Positions 1-5,973 of a stretch of DNA of 52,121 nucleotides are shown here, piece after piece (positions within the stretch are counted from its first letter, which is position 1; each line of letters begins with the position of its first letter). The translations under genes and the position numbers were made by a program. Below the pieces are notes generated by a model. It was not told the DNA's origin and ran no database searches. It saw nothing but the letters and a program-made list of their open reading frames with translations. Origin of the DNA: Nonomuraea terrae (GTDB lineage: Bacteria; Actinomycetota; Actinomycetes; Streptosporangiales; Streptosporangiaceae); assembly GCF_004348995.1 (NCBI RefSeq), contig NZ_SMKQ01000039.1, positions 1 through 52,121 of the forward strand, given 5' to 3'.

Positions 1-255
1 GGCGAAGAAGTCGACCAGGTCCACGCCGACGAGCTCGGCCTCGTCGCCCAGCACGCTCGCCGCCTCGCCCAGGGCGTACGCCGCCCCGCAGCACAGGTCG
101 AGCCAGCGAACCGGCCGGGTGGCCGCCGCCCGCAGCACGCCCAGGATGTCGAGGCCGAGCTCGCGACCGTATCCGCGCAGGCGCCGCTCACGGTTCATCT
201 GGTTGTTGGCCACCACCGTGGACTGTTCCAGCTCGGCATCCGCGCTCAGAGGCAT
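1..255 (-). CDS. SAM-dependent methyltransferase, N-terminal part (runs off window)
   Basis: The 85 visible residues start MPLSADAELEQSTVVANNQM and contain the nucleotide-binding motif I of class I methyltransferases, W-L-D-L-C-C-G-A-A-Y-A-L, near residues 51-62, followed by an acidic strand end (E-L-V-G-V-D) typical of SAM ribose binding. The C-terminal part and the substrate-binding region lie beyond base 1, so the substrate cannot be named. The ATG at 253-255 has no clear ribosome binding site. A TAGAGT hexamer eight bases upstream suggests a leaderless mRNA. The fold is fairly secure from motif I; the substrate is unknown. Confidence 0.7.
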   Translation of the reverse strand, partial: MPLSADAELEQSTVVANNQMNRERRLRGYGRELGLDILGVLRAAATRPVRWLDLCCGAAYALGEAASVLGDEAELVGVDLVDFFA

Positions 256-263
256 GATCCGTC

Positions 264-269
264 ACTCTA
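264..269 (-). promoter_or_regulatory. Leaderless -10 box (TAGAGT) of the methyltransferase gene
   Basis: TAGAGT on the minus strand fits the TANNNT -10 pattern and ends eight bases before the ATG, so transcription would begin at or next to the start codon. No Shine-Dalgarno sequence is visible in the gap. Confidence 0.45.
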
Positions 270-378
270 CGACCCGAGCCCGAGGGCGGGGTTCATCCAT
301 GGATGAGGAGAGCACACTCATCTGGGACCCTCTGGCGGGTTCCGTGCCCCTGTTCGGATAATCGGGAAGGACCCCCTC

Positions 379-804
379 ATGACCGAGTCGCCGCTCCCCC
401 GCTTCCACCTTGCCGTCCCCGTCGACGATCTGGACGCCGCGCGCCACTTCTACGGCGAGCTGATCGGCTGCGCCCAGGGCCGCAGCTCCGACAGGTGGAT
501 CGACTGGAACCTGCACGGGCACCAGTTCGTCACCCACCTGGCGCCCGCGCGGGCCGAGCGGGTGCACAACCCGGTGGACGGCCACGACGTGCCCGTCCCG
601 CATTTCGGCCTGATCCTGACAATTCCCGAGTTTCACCAGCTGGCGGACCGGTTCCGCGAGGCCGGCACAGCCTTCGTCATCGAGCCGTACCTGAGGTTCG
701 AGGGGCAGCCCGGTGAGCAGTGGACGATGTTCCTGCTCGACCCGGCGGGCAACGCGCTGGAGTTCAAGGCGTTCGCGGACGACTCGCAGGTGTTCGCCGT
801 CTAG
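379..804 (+). CDS. VOC (glyoxalase/bleomycin-resistance) family protein
   Basis: A 141-residue protein, the normal size of a single VOC module. It opens with the beta-strand/helix signature [17 protein letters not shown] and ends with the second-half hallmark [13 protein letters not shown]. Candidate metal ligands are His in F-H-L-A-V and Glu in L-E-F-K. VOC members are metal-dependent lyases, dioxygenases or antibiotic-binding proteins; which applies here cannot be read from sequence. The ATG follows a GGAAGGA ribosome binding site at 364-370 and a GATAAT -10-like box at about 356. The gene converges on the NmrA-like reductase and overlaps its 3' end by four bases. Confidence 0.85.
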   Translation: MTESPLPRFHLAVPVDDLDAARHFYGELIGCAQGRSSDRWIDWNLHGHQFVTHLAPARAERVHNPVDGHDVPVPHFGLILTIPEFHQLADRFREAGTAFVIEPYLRFEGQPGEQWTMFLLDPAGNALEFKAFADDSQVFAV

Positions 805-1643
805 CCGGTACGGCGCGGGAACAGCTCCTCCAGGCCCGTGGCGGGGTGGCCGGTGAGGGCGGGGACGCCGTCGCCCACCTCTTCGAGCTCCCCCGCCGCG
901 ATCGCCAGGTACGTCGACACCCACGCCTCCACCTGCCAGGCGGGGGCGCCGAGGGCGCTTCGGGACGCGTACGCCTCCTCGACCGTCTCCTCGTGGTAGG
1001 AGAAGACGGTCCCTGTCGCCCGGGTCAGCACGGTCGCGACCTCCTCCAGCGTCACCGCGCGCGGCCCGGTGAGGTCGTACGTCGCACCCTCGTGCTCCTC
1101 CGGCCGCAGCAGGACGGCGGCGGCCGCCTCCGCGATGTCGTCCTGGGCCACGACGGAGACCCGGCCCTGCCCGGCCGGTCCGCGGATGACACCGTCGTCG
1201 CCCGCCAGGTAGGGCAGGAAGTCGGCGTACAGGTTGTCGCGCAGGAACGTGAAGGGGATGCCGCTGTCACGGATGTACTGCTCGGTCGCCCAGTGGTCGC
1301 GCGCCAGCGTGAACGTGGCGTCCGGCGCGGCGCCGTAGAAGGAGACGTAGACCAGGTGCGTCACCCCGGCGTCGCGGGCCGCGTCCACGAACGCGCGGCG
1401 CCGGTCGAACCGTTCGGGCCCCTCCTTCGCCGACACGAACAGCACGGTCGAAGCCCCGTCGAGCGCCCGCCGCACAGCCGCAGGGTCGCCGTAGTCGGCG
1501 CTGACCGACGTGGCGCCCTCCAGCGGGGCGGCGCGGTCGGCGTGGCGGGAGACGAGCCGCTGTTCGACGCCGGCGTCGGCGAGCCGCGCGGCCACCCGCG
1601 AGCCGAGCCGCCCGGTGGCGCCCGTGGTGACGATGAACGACAT
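801..1643 (-). CDS. NmrA-like NAD(P)-binding reductase (atypical SDR)
   Basis: 280 residues. The N-terminus has the glycine-rich Rossmann motif T-G-A-T-G-R-L-G at residues 7-14. Further features are typical of NmrA/QorB-type NAD(P)H-binding proteins: V-S-A-D-Y-G-D (first acidic turn), T-V-L-F-V-S-A, H-L-V-Y-V-S-F and a late T-Y-D-L-T-G-P. The classical SDR Y-x-x-x-K pair is absent, so it is either a quinone or similar reductase or a redox-sensing regulator. The length agrees with the family. It is a single gene converging on the VOC gene, with no evident operon partner. Confidence 0.82.
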   Translation of the reverse strand: MSFIVTTGATGRLGSRVAARLADAGVEQRLVSRHADRAAPLEGATSVSADYGDPAAVRRALDGASTVLFVSAKEGPERFDRRRAFVDAARDAGVTHLVYVSFYGAAPDATFTLARDHWATEQYIRDSGIPFTFLRDNLYADFLPYLAGDDGVIRGPAGQGRVSVVAQDDIAEAAAAVLLRPEEHEGATYDLTGPRAVTLEEVATVLTRATGTVFSYHEETVEEAYASRSALGAPAWQVEAWVSTYLAIAAGELEEVGDGVPALTGHPATGLEELFPRRTG

Positions 1644-1682
1644 ACCGGCACCCTAGTTCGGCCTCGACCCCTGGACCGGGAA

Positions 1683-1736
1683 GAACCGCCGCGACCAACC
1701 CGTCCCACCTGCAGGAACCACCGCGATCAACCCATC
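1683..1736. repeat. Imperfect direct repeat, two 22-bp copies, 32-bp period
   Basis: Copies at 1683-1704 and 1715-1736 match at 19 of 22 positions around the core CCGCGA-C/T-CAACCC. A third partial copy of the core (GGACCGCCGCGAT) begins near 1799. They lie in the 209-bp gap between the reductase start and the lipoprotein start. No gene is visible in this gap; the repeats could be a regulator site or a duplication scar. Confidence 0.5.
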
Positions 1737-1839
1737 ACACCGAAGCGGGCCCTCCGCCATCGCCCGGGAGGGACCGCCCGACCCGGCCCAGACGGAAGGG
1801 ACCGCCGCGATCGCCGGTGTCCGCGCTGGAGGCATGCCC

Positions 1840-1845
1840 TAGGGT
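1840..1845 (+). promoter_or_regulatory. Leaderless -10 box (TAGGGT-N7-ATG)
   Basis: TAGGGT is followed by exactly seven bases and then the ATG at 1853. The same arrangement occurs before the GNAT gene at 29106 and the leader peptide at 35276. No ribosome binding site is present between the box and the ATG, which supports a leaderless transcript. Confidence 0.5.
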
Positions 1846-1852
1846 GCCGTTC

Positions 1853-2443
1853 ATGATCGGCTTACGTCGGCCCGGCACCGTCCTCATGGCGGGGCTCCTC
1901 ACGGGGTGCGCGCTGCCCTCCGTCACGTACGGGTCGTGCGACTTCCTCGGCGGCCCCGGCCCGGGGCGCATGCCCGACGACCTGTACGTGTCCTTTCTGC
2001 GCCACGACGGCGGCGACCCGTGGTTCCCGCTGCCGGACGCGTACGGACTGCTGAGCCTGGACGCACTCCAGCAGCGGCACTGGGGCGCCTGCCAGGAGGC
2101 CGTGCCGGCGGGCGATGCCGACGCCCGCGTCACGCTGACGATCGGCGAGGACGGCAGCGGCCGGGAGTTGTCCGTCGATCCCCGTACGGCGCTGGTGGGC
2201 GAGGCCGCGCCGGGTGAGCCCCCGCGCAACGACGGCCCCATGGGGTGGCCCTCGTACGTCGCGATGCTGGAAGCGGTGGCCGGCACGCTGGAGGCCGGGC
2301 AGCCGCTGCGCGACCGGCACCCAACGGTCACCGCCGCCTGCGAACTCCGCTGGTCGGACAGGCCGTCCGTGCTGCCCGCAGGCTGCGCCGCGGGTCAGCG
2401 CTCGCCGGGGAGCACCGCGACCGCCTCGACCTCGACGAGCTGA
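1853..2443 (+). CDS. Putative lipoprotein, function unknown
   Basis: 196 residues from the chosen ATG. The N-terminus is basic (MIGLRRPG), then hydrophobic, and ends in a lipobox A-G-L-L-T-G-C with Cys19 as the predicted lipid-modified residue, so the protein should be exported and anchored to the outer face of the membrane. The mature part is compact, with several cysteines (C-D-F, G-A-C, C-E-L, G-C-A) that could form disulphides. I recognise no domain. An upstream in-frame codon at 1817 was rejected because it buries the signal peptide and the TAGGGT promoter lies between. The last 49 bases overlap the 3' end of the convergent Rid gene. Confidence 0.65.
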   Translation: MIGLRRPGTVLMAGLLTGCALPSVTYGSCDFLGGPGPGRMPDDLYVSFLRHDGGDPWFPLPDAYGLLSLDALQQRHWGACQEAVPAGDADARVTLTIGEDGSGRELSVDPRTALVGEAAPGEPPRNDGPMGWPSYVAMLEAVAGTLEAGQPLRDRHPTVTAACELRWSDRPSVLPAGCAAGQRSPGSTATASTSTS

Positions 2444-2805
2444 TCGGTGTATCCGAGGACGGTGACGCCGAGCAGCGTGCTCGGCACGTCGTGGGCGCCC
2501 ATGTGGGCGCGGTAGACCTCCCAGGCGGCCACCAGGTCGGCCTGGCGGGCGGAGACGACGTACACGGTGGTCTTGACGACGTCGGTCAGCGCGGCTCCGG
2601 CGCCTTCGAGCGCGGTGACGAGGTTGCGCATCACCTGCTCGGTCTGACCGGCGTAGTCGCCCACGGCAACGGTCCTGCCGGAGGCGTCCAGGGGGCACGC
2701 GCCCGCGACCCAGATCGACCGCAGCGGCGCGTCCGTGGCGGCCGCGTACGCGTACTCCACCGGGGCCAGCCGATCGTTGCGGATGAGCCGAACGCCTGTA
2801 CTCAT
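2395..2805 (-). CDS. Rid (YjgF/YER057c/UK114) family protein, non-RidA type
   Basis: 136 residues, the usual Rid length. Family features include the segment Q-T-E-Q-V-M-R-N-L-V followed by A-G-A-A-L-T-D-V-V-K-T-T-V-Y-V, and the C-terminal strand L-V-E-V-E-A-V-A-V-L. In true RidA enamine/imine deaminases an arginine in a P-A-R-S/T turn binds the substrate carboxylate. Here the turn reads V-P-S-T-L-L, without arginine, so classical 2-aminoacrylate deaminase activity is unlikely. The start was set at the ATG with GAGGGG about seven bases upstream (minus strand); an in-frame upstream ATG at 2877 lacks a site. It is encoded alone. Confidence 0.85.
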   Translation of the reverse strand: MSTGVRLIRNDRLAPVEYAYAAATDAPLRSIWVAGACPLDASGRTVAVGDYAGQTEQVMRNLVTALEGAGAALTDVVKTTVYVVSARQADLVAAWEVYRAHMGAHDVPSTLLGVTVLGYTDQLVEVEAVAVLPGER

Positions 2806-2894
2806 GGACGCCCCTCGTAGACATTTAGCTGGATGCAAACCGATTGTCCCGGATCGCCGTCTTGTCTTGCGCCACACCAGCCCAAGGAGCCTCA

Positions 2895-3728
2895 GTGCGC
2901 ATCCTCCCCCTCGCCACCGCCGCGATCTTTCTGTGCGCCGCCGCTCCGGCGGCTCACGGGGCCGTCAGTGTCGTGGCGTACGAGTGCACCATCACCGCCA
3001 CCGGAGAGACGCAGGATGTCAGCATCGACGTCGAGCTCACCGTGCCCGAGCAGGCCCCCGTGGACGAGCAGATGACGATCGGCTGGCAGGGCGCCTACGT
3101 CCCGGGCGCCGAGCTGATCGCCCCTGACACGGGCTTGGAGGGCGAGATCACCATGTACGCCTATGCCGGAATCAGCGGCATCGAGGGCCTGACCTCGGCC
3201 ACCGGTGTCGCCCCGCTCGGCACGATCGCCGCCGGAGAGCCCATCCCGCTCCCGCAGACGACGGTGGACCTGCTGACGACACCGGGCACGCCGGATTCCG
3301 GCACGGTGCACGCGGCCTCCGTCAACTTCGGCACGAGCCCTCAGGAGCGGCTGATCGAGTGCGAGATCAAGGACACGGAGTCCCTGACGGAGTATCCGCT
3401 CACCGTCGTCGGCGCCGATGGTTCCCCCAGCACCACCCCGACCCCGGACGCCTCGGACACCGAGACGCCGGAGACCGAGGACACGGAAGACACGGAAGAC
3501 ACAGAGGACACCGACGCCACGGAGACCCCGGAGCCTGAGGACACCCAGAACACCGAGGACACCGAGGACACGGGCACCGAGGACGCCGAAACCCCCTCGG
3601 GCGGCGCCGCCACGGGAGCCGGCGGCGCCGCGGGACCCGACGGCCGGGTGCTGCTCGCCACCGGCCTCCTGATCACCCTCGCCGCCGTCACCGGCCTGGC
3701 CATCCGCAGGCCACGCCCGCGTTCCTAG
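2895..3728 (+). CDS. Secreted, C-terminally membrane-anchored Thr/Glu/Asp-repeat protein
   Basis: 277 residues from the GTG at 2895, which has AAGGAG five bases upstream; a longer upstream frame would bury the signal peptide. Layout: signal peptide (about 1-23, ending A-A-H-G-A), an extracytoplasmic beta-rich domain of about 150 residues with two cysteines (Y-E-C-T and I-E-C-E), then a low-complexity stalk rich in T-E-D repeats (nine-base units at 3475-3590), a Gly/Ala linker, one transmembrane helix and a basic tail R-R-P-R-P-R-S. No LPXTG sortase motif is present, so anchoring is probably by the membrane helix. The globular part vaguely recalls actinobacterial DUF6801-type domains, but I am not sure. 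Confidence 0.75.
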   Translation: MRILPLATAAIFLCAAAPAAHGAVSVVAYECTITATGETQDVSIDVELTVPEQAPVDEQMTIGWQGAYVPGAELIAPDTGLEGEITMYAYAGISGIEGLTSATGVAPLGTIAAGEPIPLPQTTVDLLTTPGTPDSGTVHAASVNFGTSPQERLIECEIKDTESLTEYPLTVVGADGSPSTTPTPDASDTETPETEDTEDTEDTEDTDATETPEPEDTQNTEDTEDTGTEDAETPSGGAATGAGGAAGPDGRVLLATGLLITLAAVTGLAIRRPRPRS

Positions 3729-4135
3729 CTCCGCCCGTACCTCTCCATCTCCTTGACGAACGAGGTGTGGGCCTCCTCCAGCCGGCGTTCCATCGCGGCG
3801 AAGGCGGCCTCGTCCACGACCTCGCCCACTCCCGCGCCCGCCAGCAGCTCGCGTGCCTGGCGCGCGCAGTCGTCCTGGGCGGCGTTGACCGCGCGCAGCA
3901 GCTCGTCGGCCAGGTCCTGGCTGGCCAGACGCATCGCGCGGGGGTTCAGCTGGATCTTGTCGATGCGGCCCGAGCTGTCGGCGCTCACCACGACGTGGCC
4001 GTCGGCAGCCGTGCCGCTGCCCCGGATGGCGGCGAGCCGTTCCTGGACGTCCGCGAGCCGGGCCAGCGTCTGCTCGGCCTCCCGGCCCACGCGTTCAAGG
4101 TCGTCCGGGCCGATGGAGCCGGGATCGAGCAACAT
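3725..4135 (-). CDS. YbaB/EbfC family protein, ESX-neighbourhood type
   Basis: 136 residues. The first third is a helical heptad region (E-A-E-Q-T-L-A-R-L-A-D-V-Q-E-R-L). The YbaB core follows: G-H-V-V-V-S-A-D-S-S-G-R-I-D-K-I-Q-L-N-P, then a helix L-A-D-E-L-L-R-A-V-N-A-A-Q. YbaB proteins form dimeric tweezer-like nucleoid-associated proteins, and divergent actinobacterial copies often sit beside WXG100/type VII secretion genes, as here. The third of three closely spaced Met codons was chosen because GAGG lies about six bases upstream; the first would add five residues without a site. It is divergent from the WXG100-like gene, and its 3' end overlaps the secreted protein gene by four bases. 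Confidence 0.75.
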   Translation of the reverse strand: MLLDPGSIGPDDLERVGREAEQTLARLADVQERLAAIRGSGTAADGHVVVSADSSGRIDKIQLNPRAMRLASQDLADELLRAVNAAQDDCARQARELLAGAGVGEVVDEAAFAAMERRLEEAHTSFVKEMERYGRS

Positions 4136-4242
4136 CATCCACCTCAACATTCACTCTAGACTCGGAAAATATACGAGATACCCTCATCTCACGTTAAACA
4201 TCAATTTCACCGCTCGCCATCGGGTGGCTAAGGGGAGGGGCC

Positions 4243-4542
4243 ATGGGCCAGGACATTCACGTCACTTCCAAGACCATCGCCGACATCCAGCGCAACCTCC
4301 GCGAGTACGTCATCCCGGGCCTCGAACGGCTCAAGACCTCCGTGGACAGCACTGACGTCCCCTTTCCGGGGTTCGGCACCCTGGGCGTCGTCCTGATCGG
4401 CAAGTACGACGGGATCCGCGACGACGTGCGCGCCCACGCCACCGAGGCGATCGACACCATCGAGAAGTGGATCGACGCCCTGGAGACCGTCAAGAAGAAC
4501 TGGCGGGCCGCCGAGGACGCCAGCACCGTCGTCTACCAGTGA
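4243..4542 (+). CDS. WXG100/ESX-like small helical protein
   Basis: 99 residues, the size of an EsxA/EsxB subunit, and predicted almost wholly helical. It has two long amphipathic stretches separated by the turn D-V-P-F-P-G-F-G, and a W-R-A tripeptide near residue 87 in place of W-x-G. It probably forms a helical hairpin that pairs with another ESX-like protein, possibly the next gene. The ATG follows a strong AGGGGAGGGG site at about 4230. Its promoter lies in the unusually AT-rich 4136-4230 interval shared with the divergent YbaB gene. No EccC-type ATPase is in this window, so secretion is inferred only from size and context. Confidence 0.6.
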   Translation: MGQDIHVTSKTIADIQRNLREYVIPGLERLKTSVDSTDVPFPGFGTLGVVLIGKYDGIRDDVRAHATEAIDTIEKWIDALETVKKNWRAAEDASTVVYQ

Positions 4543-4566
4543 CCGGCGACAGGAGGACATGACCCG

Positions 4567-5280
4567 ATGCCGTACGCCATGCTTCACGCCAAGGCCGCCC
4601 TCGACGAGCTCAAGATGGCCGCCAGGTCGGCCCCCGGCATCATGGTCGGCCTGACCATCGCGACGACCGCGCTCGCGAACGTCCAGGGCATGGGCGAGGC
4701 CAAGTCGAACTGGAACTCCCTGGCCAAGGCCCTGGAGGTGGAGTATCCCGGGCTCATCGGCAACGCCGTCTTCCTGTCGCGGTCCGGCTGGATCGCCGAC
4801 GACCGGGAGGCGTTCCTCGACGCCGCGTCGGTCTTCTCCGGCGATCTGCAGAAGCTCAGCGGCCTCTGCTACACCATGGAGGGCCAGGTCGACCAGGTGC
4901 GCGACGCCTACGCCGTCTACTGGATGGAGATCGGCGTGCTGGCCGCGACCGTGGTCGGCTACGTCGTGGCCTGCCAGGCGATGAGGATGACGCCCCACCT
5001 GCGGGCGCCCGGCGAGGTGCTGCTGCAGCGCCTGACCATGCTGACCAACGCGATGATCGCCAAGAAGACCCAGTTCCTGTACGGGTTCCTCGCGGTCGCG
5101 GGCGGCACGCTGGCGACCAGCGCCCAGTCGATGGGCCAGCTCTTCAGCGTCCAGCCGACGGGGAGCGCCGCCATCGACTTCGAACGCGCCGTCATCAGCA
5201 CCGCCCCGCCCTCCCTCTACATCGCCCCGAAGCGCGAGCAGCCGGCCACCCCCGCGCCCGAGGGCGCCTCCGCCGAGTGA
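4567..5280 (+). CDS. WXG100-like domain protein with two membrane segments
   Basis: 237 residues, encoded 24 bases after the small ESX-like gene with a CAGGAGG site, so co-transcribed. Residues 1-115 are helical, with a G-W-I-A-D-D-R-E-A-F segment resembling the WXG turn and a following helix (D-L-Q-K-L-S-G). Two hydrophobic stretches follow (about 120-138, I-G-V-L-A-A-T-V-V-G-Y-V-V-A; about 167-185, F-L-Y-G-F-L-A-V-A-G-G-T-L). The tail is Pro/Ala-rich and disordered. This resembles the ESX-fold plus membrane-insertion layout of type VII-associated effectors or assembly proteins. The exact role is unknown. Confidence 0.6.
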   Translation: MPYAMLHAKAALDELKMAARSAPGIMVGLTIATTALANVQGMGEAKSNWNSLAKALEVEYPGLIGNAVFLSRSGWIADDREAFLDAASVFSGDLQKLSGLCYTMEGQVDQVRDAYAVYWMEIGVLAATVVGYVVACQAMRMTPHLRAPGEVLLQRLTMLTNAMIAKKTQFLYGFLAVAGGTLATSAQSMGQLFSVQPTGSAAIDFERAVISTAPPSLYIAPKREQPATPAPEGASAE

Positions 5281-5287
5281 GCCCGGG

Positions 5288-5405
5288 TCACACGAGCTGC
5301 CGGGTGATCGACGGGTCGGTGATGCCGGTGTCGGCGGCCAGCAGGAACGCCTAGCTTGTGGACGGGGCTGTCGTACGTCTCAGGGAAATTCTCGATGACG
5401 CCCAT
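5288..5405 (-). pseudogene. Decayed reading frame downstream of the 130-aa gene (possible DUF4132 remnant)
   Basis: Two bases after the stop of the 5408-5800 gene a new ATG begins MGVIENFPETYDSPVHKLG. At about 5348 that frame turns into basic low-complexity sequence, while the neighbouring frame reads A-F-L-L-A-A-D-T-G-I-T-D-P-S-I-T-R-Q-L-V and stops at 5288. From memory that ending resembles the C-terminus of DUF4132 proteins, which often lie beside relatives of the upstream gene. I interpret this as a gene reduced to its two ends by a large internal deletion and frameshift. It could also be an unrelated 62-codon ORF. Confidence 0.35.
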
Positions 5406-5407
5406 CG

Positions 5408-5800
5408 TCACCCTCCGACCAGCGGCACGAGCTTGACGAACGACACGACGGGATCGACGGTGAGGTCGATCGTCTCCGACAGGTCGCCGATCTGCCGGTC
5501 GCCCACCAGCAGCAGGAAGCCGTTGCGCCGGAACGCCGCCTCGGCCAGGTCGGCCTGCCGTTCCCAGTCGATCCGCCGCACGGCCTTCATGCGGTAGCCG
5601 TTCAGCTCCGCCTCCGCGTCGAGAGGCCGCACCAGCCCACGGAACCGCGCGGCCGGCGCGGCGTTGTACCGCGCGACCTCCTCCCGCACCCGCAGCCGCA
5701 CGAGCTCCCGCGCCGAGATGCGCTCGGGTAACCCGGGCAGCGTGAACTCGTCGAGCGGCCTGCCCGTGGCGCTCTCGTCCCTGAAGGTGACCGTGGTCAT
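5408..5800 (-). CDS. Small conserved actinobacterial protein, unknown function
   Basis: 130 residues. Recognisable conserved-looking blocks are M-T-T-V-T-F-R-D-E-S-A-T-G-R-P-L-D at the start, I-S-A-R-E-L-V-R-L-R-V-R-E-E-V in the middle, L-N-G-Y-R-M near residue 68, and the C-terminus V-S-F-V-K-L-V-P-L-V-G-G. I recall similar proteins in Streptomyces beside DUF4132 genes. The second Met was chosen; the longer form adds eight residues and lacks an obvious ribosome binding site. It is followed after two bases by the decayed frame, so it was probably the first gene of a two-gene operon whose partner is now broken. Confidence 0.6.
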   Translation of the reverse strand: MTTVTFRDESATGRPLDEFTLPGLPERISARELVRLRVREEVARYNAAPAARFRGLVRPLDAEAELNGYRMKAVRRIDWERQADLAEAAFRRNGFLLLVGDRQIGDLSETIDLTVDPVVSFVKLVPLVGG

Positions 5801-5973
5801 GGGGCTCCCGTGTCCGTGGATCAACGTGTCGAGCCATGGATAACAGCCCGCGCCGACAAAACCCGCGGCGCCGCGTCGAACGCATGAGCCGGGAGTTACG
5901 GTTCAGCCGGCCGACGACGTGCTGACGCGGTCGGTCGCCTCACGGCCCCTCGGCGTCCGGGGGCCGGCGTCCC

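Noticed and set aside
1817..1852. Upstream start for the lipoprotein
   Set aside because: It would place 12 residues before the signal peptide and the TAGGGT box would be inside the gene.
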